Assembly (NCBI GenBank): GCA_041627895.1
Contig: JBFKQC010000105.1
Location: 1 to 9,462, forward strand
DNA: 9,462 nt
DNA from: JBFKQC01 sp041627895
GTDB lineage: Bacteria; Pseudomonadota; Alphaproteobacteria; Rhodobacterales; Rhodobacteraceae
Direction: 5' to 3'
Part shown: piece by piece, positions 1 through 5,200 of the stretch
How the letters are laid out: each line of letters begins with the position of its first letter
How positions within the stretch are numbered: the first letter of the stretch is position 1
Position numbers and translations under genes: made by a program
Notes under the pieces: model-generated
Seen by the model: the letters and a program-made list of their open reading frames with translations, nothing else
Told to the model about the DNA's origin: nothing
Database searches by the model: none

Positions 1-663
1 CAGGCCGTCGACACCGCCGAGATCGACGAAGGCGCCGTATTCGGTGATGTTCTTGACCACGCCGTCGACCGCGTCGCCCTCGGTGAGCTTGGCGATCACC
101 TCGGCGCGCTGCTCGGCGCGGCTCTCTTCCAGGATCGCGCGGCGCGAGACCACGATGTTGCCGCGGCGGCGGTCCATCTTGAGGATCTGGAACGGCTGTT
201 TCATCCCCATCAGCGGGCCGGCGTCGCGCACCGGGCGCACGTCGACCTGGCTGCCGGGCAGGAACGCCACGGCGCCGCCCAGATCGACGGTGAAGCCGCC
301 CTTGACCCGGCCGAAGATCGCGCCCTCGACGCGGTTCTCGTCGGCATAGGCCTTTTCCAGCCGGTCCCAGGCTTCCTCGCGGCGCGCCTTGTCACGGCTG
401 ATCACGGCCTCGCCGCGGGCGTTCTCGACCCGGTCCAGGTAGACCTCGACCTCGTCGCCGACCTTCAGGTCGGACGCCTCGCCGGGATTTGCGAATTCCT
501 TCAGCTCGACCCGGCCTTCCATCTTGTAGCCGACGTCGATGATGGCCTGCCCCGCCTCGATGGCGATGACCTTGCCCTTGACGACAGAGCCCTCGTCGGG
601 CGTGTCCATTTCGAAGCTTTCGTTCAGGAGGGCTTCGAACTCCTCCATGGTTGCGTTAGCCAA
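1..663 (-). CDS. rpsA: 30S ribosomal protein S1, N-terminal 221 residues (3' part outside window)
   Basis: This is the start of ribosomal protein S1, which binds mRNA on the 30S subunit and helps translation initiation. The visible 221 residues run into the left window edge in frame. They hold S1 (OB-fold) repeats: one from about residue 25 (GSVVKGKVIAIEAGQAIIDV) to 90, a second from about 111 (RVEGAIFGRVKGGFTVDLGG) to 175, and the beginning of a third from about 195 (GDAVDGVVKNITEYGAFVDL). The N-terminus MEEFEALLNESFE is what I associate with alphaproteobacterial S1. I chose a TTG start at 663 because AAGGAA at 673-678 sits 9 bases upstream; the internal ATG at 648 has no ribosome-binding site, and TTG gives the short lead MANAT before MEEFEALL. 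An in-frame GTG lies further upstream but overlaps the apparent Shine-Dalgarno region. In related genomes cmk usually lies directly upstream; here other genes intervene. Identity is very secure, the start less so. Confidence 0.97.
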   Translation of the reverse strand, partial: MANATMEEFEALLNESFEMDTPDEGSVVKGKVIAIEAGQAIIDVGYKMEGRVELKEFANPGEASDLKVGDEVEVYLDRVENARGEAVISRDKARREEAWDRLEKAYADENRVEGAIFGRVKGGFTVDLGGAVAFLPGSQVDVRPVRDAGPLMGMKQPFQILKMDRRRGNIVVSRRAILEESRAEQRAEVIAKLTEGDAVDGVVKNITEYGAFVDLGGVDGL

Positions 664-672
664 AAGTATCTG

Positions 673-678
673 TTCCTT
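673..678 (-). promoter_or_regulatory. rpsA Shine-Dalgarno AAGGAA (decides the TTG start)
   Basis: On the minus strand AAGGAA lies 9 bases before TTG at 663. No comparable purine stretch precedes the ATG at 648, so this site supports the non-ATG start of S1. Confidence 0.7.
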
Positions 679-746
679 TTCAGGCGTTTTCACAGGCCGC
701 GCGGTTGTCTCCGCGGGTCTCGGGGTTTCGTTGGTCAGCGGGGCCG

Positions 747-776
747 CAAAACAAAGAGGGCCGGTGCTCCGGCCCT
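747..776 (-). terminator. Rho-independent terminator upstream of rpsA
   Basis: Read on the minus strand this is a perfect 8-bp stem AGGGCCGG / CCGGCCCT with a 4-base loop, followed at once by CTTTGTTTTG. The strong GC stem plus T-rich tail is the classic intrinsic terminator form. It can end transcription coming from ridA, or from the candidate promoter at 823-851. It lies 84 bases before the rpsA start, so rpsA needs either readthrough or its own promoter downstream. Confidence 0.8.
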
Positions 777-822
777 GCCCGTCTCTTGTGCCTGCGGTTG
801 ATCCGCCTTGTCGACGGGCGCG

Positions 823-851
823 CGTATAGCCCGGCGCAGGGGCATAGGCAA
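823..851 (-). promoter_or_regulatory. Candidate sigma-70 type promoter ahead of the terminator
   Basis: On the minus strand TTGCCT (851-846) and TATACG (828-823) are separated by 17 bases. Each hexamer matches the consensus at four of six positions. Transcription would begin near 816 and reach the terminator at 776-747 after about 70 nucleotides. It is either the rpsA promoter with an attenuator in its leader or the promoter of a small RNA. This is inferred from pattern only. Confidence 0.4.
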
Positions 852-1026
852 GGGGTGGCGGCGAAGTTGCCGGCCCGGGCCCGGTTTCCGACCGGCCGGG
901 CGGAACCCGCGGCAGGGCCTGACGGTCGGGCGAGGAGACAGGCGCCCTGGCCGCGCGGCGGAGCGAACACGCACTCGATTTCGCACGCACGCGCCTCCCC
1001 GCGGGACGCTGCCCGCCGTTCCGGCC

Positions 1027-1398
1027 TCAAAGCGCCGTCGTCGCGACGATCTCGATGACGGTTCCGGGCGTCGGCAGTTCCGAGACGGCCACGCAGGCCC
1101 TCACGGGATAGGGACGCTCGAAGAAGCGCGTGTAGACCTCGTCGACGGCGGGCTTGTGGTCGAGCGAGGTCAGGTAGATCTGCACCAGCACGACATTGCC
1201 CAGGCCACAGCCCGCCGCCTCGAGCGTCAGTTGCAGATCGCTCAGCGTCACCTCGGCCTGGCGCGCGGCGCTGCCGTCCTCGATCACGCCGTCCGGGCGG
1301 ATCGGAACGTGCACCGAATAGATCGTGCCGTTCGCCGCGACCGCCCATTCGTGCGGTGCAGCCGGCTTGGTCAGTCCTGTTTCGATCGCGCGCTGCAT
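1027..1398 (-). CDS. RidA family (YjgF/YER057c/UK114) enamine/imine deaminase
   Basis: This is a 123-residue protein of the RidA superfamily, small cytosolic homotrimers whose archetype hydrolyses reactive 2-aminoacrylate and other enamines/imines to the ketoacid and ammonia. The family signature near the C-terminus is visible: PVRACVAVSELPTPGTVIEI, with Arg100 (the conserved carboxylate-binding arginine) and Glu116. The ATG at 1398 is preceded on the minus strand by AAAGG (1410-1414), 11 bases away. The gene lies 128 bp downstream of the CoA-transferase gene on the same strand, so the two may be co-transcribed, though a REP-like element lies between them. RidA paralogues often sit in catabolic clusters where they process a pathway imine, so this is probably a pathway-specific member rather than housekeeping RidA. 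The substrate cannot be read from sequence. Confidence 0.9.
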   Translation of the reverse strand: MQRAIETGLTKPAAPHEWAVAANGTIYSVHVPIRPDGVIEDGSAARQAEVTLSDLQLTLEAAGCGLGNVVLVQIYLTSLDHKPAVDEVYTRFFERPYPVRACVAVSELPTPGTVIEIVATTAL

Positions 1399-1439
1399 GG
1401 CCTTGACGTCCTTTCGGTCGCATTTCGATCCGGCACCCT

Positions 1440-1568
1440 GCCGACCCGTGTCCGCGCGAAGGCGAGCGCCGGCCTGGATTCTCCGGCCGCCCAAAGGACG
1501 CCCGCACGAGGTTTCGCAAGCCGGGTTCAGGACCCGCCCGTGCCCGGGCCTTGACCCGGGTCTTGGCC
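1440..1568. repeat. REP-like GC palindromes spanning the CoA-transferase 3' end and the gap to ridA
   Basis: At 1547-1568 there is an imperfect 22-bp dyad: a perfect core GACCCGGGTC (1553-1562) flanked by TT and then GGCC on both sides. CCCGGG recurs nearby as a direct repeat. Its plus-strand translation reads PGLDPG, a phrase I associate with repeated intergenic palindromes in alphaproteobacteria. A second possible dyad, GCCGG...CCGGC, occurs within about 1470-1493. The element overlaps the last codons of the CoA-transferase gene. Membership in a dispersed family is inferred and needs a genome-wide count. Confidence 0.5.
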
Positions 1569-3482
1569 CAGGTCGCGCCGCGCCTCGACGATGTCGTGCA
1601 CCACGTGGCTCTGGATCTGCCGCTCGGCCAGACCCTTGGCCAGCCGGATGCGCGCAAAGCCGTTCGTGGTGAACCGCGACGCCTTGTTGTAGTACCGCGA
1701 CTGGATGTAGCGCACCGCGTCCAGGTATTCCTCCGTCACCTCGGGGTCGGCCCAGAAATTGTCGTAGTTCACGATGGCGTCGACCCGGTGGCCGAGCGGC
1801 TTCAGCACCGCCTCGACCGCGTCGCGGACCCGCGCGACATCGGCGCTGGTGTTCACCCGAAGGCCCGAGAAATCCAGAAACAGCGTGCGGTCCTCGGGAT
1901 GGTACTGGATGCGCTGGTCCAAGCCGAACTCGGACAGCCGCTCGCGCAGGCCCATCCGCGCCTCGGCGAAGATCGGCGCCCACATCGCGGCGGGCCGGTC
2001 GACCACCGGCCGGAACGGCAGGTGCGCCAGGATATCGCGGTCGATGTCGACCCCTGGCGCGACCTCGGCCAGTTCCAGCCCGTCCGGGCCCAGCCGGAAC
2101 ACGCAGCGCTCGGTGACGAAAAGCACGTTGCAGCCCTGCCGCGCCGCGCGGGGCCCGCTGAACGTGACCTGGCCGACCGTGCCGACGAATTTGGGAAACC
2201 GCCCCTCCTTCTCGATGCAAAGCCGCCCGTCCTCGATCCGCGTCGTCAGGCCGCCCGAGGTGAAGGTGCCGACATAGACCACCTTCTTCGAGTTCTGCGA
2301 GATGTTGATGAACCCGCCGCAGCCCGATATCCGCCCGGCGAAGCGGCTGGCATTGACGTTGCCGGCGCCGTCGCATTCGGCGAAGCCCAGCACCGCGGTG
2401 TCCAGCCCGCCGCCGTCGATGAAGTCGAACTGCGTGGCGTGGTCGATCGAGGCGACATAGTTCAGCGAGGCGCCGAACCCGTGGCCACCCAGCGGCACGC
2501 CGCCATAGATGCCGGGATCGACCGTCAGCAGGATGCGGTCGGCGATGCGCTCTTCGTTGGCGATGCTGCCGACGCCGGCGGCCATGCCAAGCCCGAGGTT
2601 CACGATCGACTGCGGCGCCAGTTCCATCGCCGCGCGGCGCGCGATCACCTTCTTCTCGTCCAGCGGCAGCGGCTTGACCGCTTCGACCGGCACCCGGATC
2701 TCGCCCGACAGCGCCGGGTTGTACTGCGCCGCGAAGGTCTGCATGTGCAGCTCGGGCTCGGCCAGCACCAGGCAATCCACCATGAAGCCGGGAATGCGCA
2801 CGTGCCGCGCGTCGATCGAGTTGGACTGGGCGATGCGCTCGACCTGGCAGATCACCAGCCCGCCCGAATTGCGCGCCGCCATCGCCAGCGACAGGTTCTC
2901 CAGGCTCAGCGACTCGCGCTCCAGCGAGATGTTGCCCTCGGGGTCGGCGGTGGTGCCGCGGATGATCGACACGTCGATCGGGAAGCCGCGGAAATACAGC
3001 ACCTCGTCGCCGTCGATCTCCATCAGGCGGACCAGGTCCTCGTCCGCCGCCGCGTTCACGCGGCCGCCCTCCAGCCGCGGGTCGACGAAGGTTTCCAGCC
3101 CGATATGCGACAGCGCGCCATGCTTGCCGGCGGCGATGTTGCGGTAGAGATGCGTGATCACGCCTTCGGGGAAGTTGTAGGCCTTTAGCCGGTTTCCGAC
3201 CGCCAGCTTCTCGATCTTCGGCAACAGCCCGTAATGCCCGCCGATCACCCGGTCCAGCATGCCGTCCTGCCCCAGATGGTTCAGCCCGCGCTCGCCGCCG
3301 TCGCCGATCCCGCCCGCGAACATCAGCGTCAGGCCGCGCGGCTCGCGCGTGTCCGCGTATCTAGCGCCGAGCGCCTGCAGCACCTTCTCCGGCACCCCGT
3401 TGGTGCCATATCCCGACACCGCGACGACGTCGCCGCACTGGATCAGGCCGACGGCATCCTCTACCGAGACGATCTTGTTCAT
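1527..3482 (-). CDS. Fused alpha/beta family I CoA-transferase (propionate/acetate CoA-transferase-like), possibly an acyl-CoA hydrolase
   Basis: A 651-residue protein like the single-chain acetate/propionate or 3-ketoacid CoA-transferases (Pct/YdiF type), which move CoA between short carboxylates through a glutamyl-CoA thioester. The alpha-like half (about 1-260) has GDVVAVSGYGTNGVP near the start and YNFPEGVITHLYR; the beta-like half (about 275-520) has NLGLGMAAGVGSIANEE and the active-site region TVDPGIYGGVPLGGHGFGAS. The expected catalytic Glu of (T)VExG is Asp322 here (GAT, 2517-2519). About 110 extra residues at the C-terminus (LFLDFSGLRVNTSADV...VNYDNFWADP...RFTTNGFARIRLAKGLAE) exceed the roughly 520 of Pct/YdiF and look like a separate domain found in long homologues. 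The tail DPGQGPGTGGS comes from a REP-like sequence. The ATG at 3482 follows GGGGGAGAG closely; in-frame sequence upstream is not protein-like. Reaction and substrate are unresolved. Confidence 0.9.
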   Translation of the reverse strand: MNKIVSVEDAVGLIQCGDVVAVSGYGTNGVPEKVLQALGARYADTREPRGLTLMFAGGIGDGGERGLNHLGQDGMLDRVIGGHYGLLPKIEKLAVGNRLKAYNFPEGVITHLYRNIAAGKHGALSHIGLETFVDPRLEGGRVNAAADEDLVRLMEIDGDEVLYFRGFPIDVSIIRGTTADPEGNISLERESLSLENLSLAMAARNSGGLVICQVERIAQSNSIDARHVRIPGFMVDCLVLAEPELHMQTFAAQYNPALSGEIRVPVEAVKPLPLDEKKVIARRAAMELAPQSIVNLGLGMAAGVGSIANEERIADRILLTVDPGIYGGVPLGGHGFGASLNYVASIDHATQFDFIDGGGLDTAVLGFAECDGAGNVNASRFAGRISGCGGFINISQNSKKVVYVGTFTSGGLTTRIEDGRLCIEKEGRFPKFVGTVGQVTFSGPRAARQGCNVLFVTERCVFRLGPDGLELAEVAPGVDIDRDILAHLPFRPVVDRPAAMWAPIFAEARMGLRERLSEFGLDQRIQYHPEDRTLFLDFSGLRVNTSADVARVRDAVEAVLKPLGHRVDAIVNYDNFWADPEVTEEYLDAVRYIQSRYYNKASRFTTNGFARIRLAKGLAERQIQSHVVHDIVEARRDLGQDPGQGPGTGGS

Positions 3483-3499
3483 GGCGCTCTCCCCCCGAC

Positions 3500-3536
3500 C
3501 ACGGGCAGAATACCATGGGTGCCCGTGTACGGCCAA
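3500..3536 (-). promoter_or_regulatory. Candidate promoter and dyad operator of the CoA-transferase gene
   Basis: On the minus strand TTGGCC (3536-3531) and TATTCT (3512-3507) are 18 bases apart, which would start transcription near 3500, about 18 nucleotides before the ATG. A perfect 8-bp inverted repeat CACGGGCA (3500-3507) / TGCCCGTG (3520-3527), spaced by 12 bases, covers the -10 box and start point. That is where a dimeric repressor would bind. Its sequence is unrelated to the ArsR palindrome at 3836-3853, so a different regulator is implied. Confidence 0.45.
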
Positions 3537-3592
3537 ATCGGCGCCGGCCCGGCGGCGCGCGCGCAAGCATGCCCGAACCGTCAACGCATCGC

Positions 3593-3640
3593 GCGCACCG
3601 CCCGCCCCGTAGGGTGCGCATTCATTGCGCACCGCCCGCC
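3593..3640. repeat. REP-like inverted repeat flanked by a 14-bp direct repeat
   Basis: A perfect 8-bp inverted repeat GGTGCGCA (3613-3620) / TGCGCACC (3626-3633) has the loop TTCAT. GCGCACCGCCCGCC occurs twice, at 3593-3606 and 3627-3640. The sequence around GTAGGGTGCGCATTCAT resembles short intergenic repeats I have seen in many proteobacterial genomes. There is no T-run, so a terminator role is not supported. Confidence 0.55.
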
Positions 3641-3697
3641 TCAGCACTTCCGCTCGGGCCCGATCCACCGCGCCGGCCAGAACCGGACCGGCGCCCG

Positions 3698-3775
3698 TCA
3701 GCGGCGGCGGTCGGCCGCAAGCTGTCGCGCCGGCGCGGCGTGGCGCTGCTTCAGGTCGATATCGTCGAACCACAT
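3698..3775 (-). CDS. Possible 25-residue small ORF or truncated gene start, unrecognised
   Basis: The reading frame MWFDDIDLKQRHAAPARQLAADRRR starts with ATG at 3775 and ends with TGA at 3698-3700. AGGGG at 3784-3788 lies 8 bases upstream of the ATG, a very good ribosome-binding site. The first nine residues look protein-like; the rest is Arg/Ala-rich and could be chance GC-rich sequence. It is divergent from the ArsR-type regulator and lies 61 bp from its palindromic operator. That is where the regulator's target gene would normally sit, so it may be a leader peptide or the stump of a lost gene. I do not recognise a family. Confidence 0.3.
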   Translation of the reverse strand: MWFDDIDLKQRHAAPARQLAADRRR

Positions 3776-3819
3776 TTCATTTACCCCTGTCCGGTATGAT
3801 TTGGCGGCAGTATCGCAGC

Positions 3820-3853
3820 TTGCCGGGCGCCGATATTTCGGTTAGAACCGAAA
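3820..3853 (+). promoter_or_regulatory. ArsR-type palindromic operator over a candidate leaderless promoter
   Basis: TTTCGGTTAGAACCGAAA at 3836-3853 is a perfect 8-2-8 palindrome ending one base before the ATG at 3855. A weak promoter, TTGCCG (3820-3825) with TAGAAC (3843-3848) at 17-bp spacing, would place the transcription start at or near the A of the ATG. No Shine-Dalgarno sequence is present, consistent with a leaderless mRNA. A repressor bound to the palindrome would cover the -10 box, so autorepression is the natural reading. The palindrome is seen directly; promoter and regulation are inferred. Confidence 0.65.
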
Positions 3854-3854
3854 C

Positions 3855-4553
3855 ATGGCCAGCATCCTCTCGATTGCGGAAATCGCCTTTCTGATCGGCG
3901 ATCCGGCGCGCGCCAACATGCTGTTCGCGCTCAGGGATTCCGGGACCGCCAGCGCCGGCGACCTGACCCGCGCGGGCAACGTCGCGCCCAGCACCGCCAG
4001 CGAGCACCTCGCCAAGCTGACGGCGGCCGGGCTGGTCGCGGTCAGCAAGGTCGGACGCACGCGCTATTACCGCCTCGCCGACCCGGGCGTCGCCGACGTG
4101 CTGGACGGCATCGACGCGCTGGCCGGCAAGGTCGCGCCCGACGGCCCGCCCGGGCTGCGCGGCGACCAGGCGGCGCTGCACGCCCGGCCCTGCGGCGACC
4201 ATCTGGCGGGCCGCGTCGGCGTGGCGCTGACCGAGGCCTGGCTGGCGCGGGGCTATCTGAGGCGCGCGCGCGGCGGCATGACCACCTCGCCTGCGGGCGA
4301 CGCGGCCTTTGGCGAACTGGGCGTCGACATCGCCCGGCTGCACGCCGAACCGCGCAGGCTGATCGTGATGTGCAACGACTGGAGCGAGGGCGCGGTGCAC
4401 CTGGGCGGGTCGCTCGGCGGCGCGCTGCTGCGGGTCTTCGTCGCGCGGGACTGGCTGCGGCGCACGCGCGGCGCGGCGCATGTCGGGATCACGCCCGGGG
4501 GCCGCGCGGCGTTCCGCGAGCGGTTCGGCGTCGACCTGCGCGCCGGGGCGTGA
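3855..4553 (+). CDS. ArsR/SmtB-family winged-helix transcriptional regulator with duplicated C-terminal half
   Basis: A 232-residue DNA-binding regulator. Residues about 5-95 form an ArsR-type winged helix: IGDPARANMLFALRD, then AGDLTRAGNVAPSTASEHLAKLTAAGLVAVSKVGRTRYYRLAD, covering recognition helix and wing. Typical ArsR proteins are near 100 residues; the extra half matches longer ArsR-like proteins whose C-terminus carries CYDHLAG and CLDWSE motifs. Here these read CGDHLAGRVGVAL (113-125), with Gly for Tyr, and CNDWSE (173-178). The two halves are an internal repeat: HLAGRVGVAL...WLARGYLRRARGG...TSPAGDAAFGELGVDI and HLGGSLGGAL...FVARDWLRRTRGA...ITPGGRAAFRERFGVDL. No clear metal site is seen, although Cys113, Cys173 and His116 are possible ligands or redox sensors. 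It converges on cmk with a 38-bp gap. Ligand and target genes are unknown; self-regulation through the adjacent palindrome is likely. Confidence 0.88.
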   Translation: MASILSIAEIAFLIGDPARANMLFALRDSGTASAGDLTRAGNVAPSTASEHLAKLTAAGLVAVSKVGRTRYYRLADPGVADVLDGIDALAGKVAPDGPPGLRGDQAALHARPCGDHLAGRVGVALTEAWLARGYLRRARGGMTTSPAGDAAFGELGVDIARLHAEPRRLIVMCNDWSEGAVHLGGSLGGALLRVFVARDWLRRTRGAAHVGITPGGRAAFRERFGVDLRAGA

Positions 4554-4591
4554 GGGCGGCGCGCGGCATCTCCCGCGGCCCGACCGGACAG

Positions 4592-5200
4592 CTAGGCCAG
4601 CCTCGCCCGCACCTCGGCGATCGCGGCGGCGACCGCCTGGTCGATGCTCAGCGTGGTGGTGTCGAGCACGACGGCATCCGTCGCCGGCCTCATCGGCGCG
4701 GCATCGCGCGAGCTGTCGCGGGCGTCGCGGGCGCGCAGGTCGGCCAGAACCCTTTCGCGCGTCGTGCCCGGGTCGCGTTCCGAGAGCTCCAGATAGCGCC
4801 GCCCGGCGCGCACCTCGTCCGACGCGGTGACGTAAAGCTTCACCTCGGCCGAGGGGCAGATCACGGTGCCGATGTCGCGCCCGTCCAGCACTGCGCCGCC
4901 CTCGCGACGGGCGAAATCGCGCTGGAACGCCACCAGCGCGGCGCGCACCTCCGGCAGCGCCGCCACCCGGCTGGCGGCCTGCGCGACCTCGGCGGTGCGC
5001 AGGCCCTCGGCCTGCAGGTCCGCCGGGCGCAGCGCGCGGGCGGCGGCGACCGGATCCTCGCCCGCCAGCACCCGCCGCCCGACCGCGCGGTAAAGAAGCC
5101 CGGTGTCGAGATGGGCGAAACCGAAATGCGCCGCGACGGCCTTCGACACGGTGCCCTTGCCCGCCGCGGCAGGCCCGTCGATCGCGACCGTGAACCTCAT
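4592..5200 (-). CDS. cmk: Cytidylate (CMP/dCMP) kinase
   Basis: A 202-residue cytosolic kinase that phosphorylates CMP and dCMP with ATP, feeding CTP and dCTP pools. The P-loop GPAAAGKGT is at residues 9-17, followed by the FGFAHLDTGLLYRAVG substrate region (26-41). DGRDIGTVICPSAEVKLYVTAS (about 107-128) and the lid-type RARDARDSSRDAAPM are family hallmarks, and the length suits the short bacterial form. I chose ATG at 5200, not the longer open frame, because MRFTVAIDGPAAAGKGT is the canonical beginning and the ATG overlaps the upstream stop (ATGA, 5197-5200). This makes it the last gene of the coupled aroA operon. Downstream lies the convergent ArsR-type gene instead of rpsA. Confidence 0.97.
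   Translation of the reverse strand: MRFTVAIDGPAAAGKGTVSKAVAAHFGFAHLDTGLLYRAVGRRVLAGEDPVAAARALRPADLQAEGLRTAEVAQAASRVAALPEVRAALVAFQRDFARREGGAVLDGRDIGTVICPSAEVKLYVTASDEVRAGRRYLELSERDPGTTRERVLADLRARDARDSSRDAAPMRPATDAVVLDTTTLSIDQAVAAAIAEVRARLA

Larger units (their letters stand above)
664..1026. other. Non-coding interval between ridA and rpsA
   Basis: No credible protein gene is visible in these 363 bases: open frames here have arginine- and proline-rich translations typical of chance frames in GC-rich DNA. On the minus strand it holds a candidate promoter (823-851), a strong intrinsic terminator (747-776) and the rpsA ribosome-binding site (673-678). The part nearest ridA (860-910) is rich in GGCCCGGGCC-type self-complementary sequence without a T-run. 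Confidence 0.6.
3483..3854. other. Divergent intergenic region between the CoA-transferase gene and the arsR-type gene
   Basis: These 372 bases hold no long protein gene. From low to high they contain the CoA-transferase promoter and dyad (3500-3536), a repeat with an inverted stem (3593-3640), a 25-codon minus-strand ORF with a good ribosome-binding site (3698-3775), and the regulator's own promoter and palindrome (3820-3853). Confidence 0.7.

Noticed and set aside
1551..3188. 545-codon open frame on the plus strand opposite the CoA-transferase gene
   Set aside because: It is the mirror of a well-supported gene in GC-rich DNA. Its translation is rich in Arg, His, Asp and Gln with no recognisable motif.
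3483..3773. N-terminal extension of the CoA-transferase open frame
   Set aside because: The extra residues are Arg/Ala/Gly-rich and unlike protein. MNKIVSVEDAVGLIQCGDVV with a strong ribosome-binding site at 3482 is the natural start.
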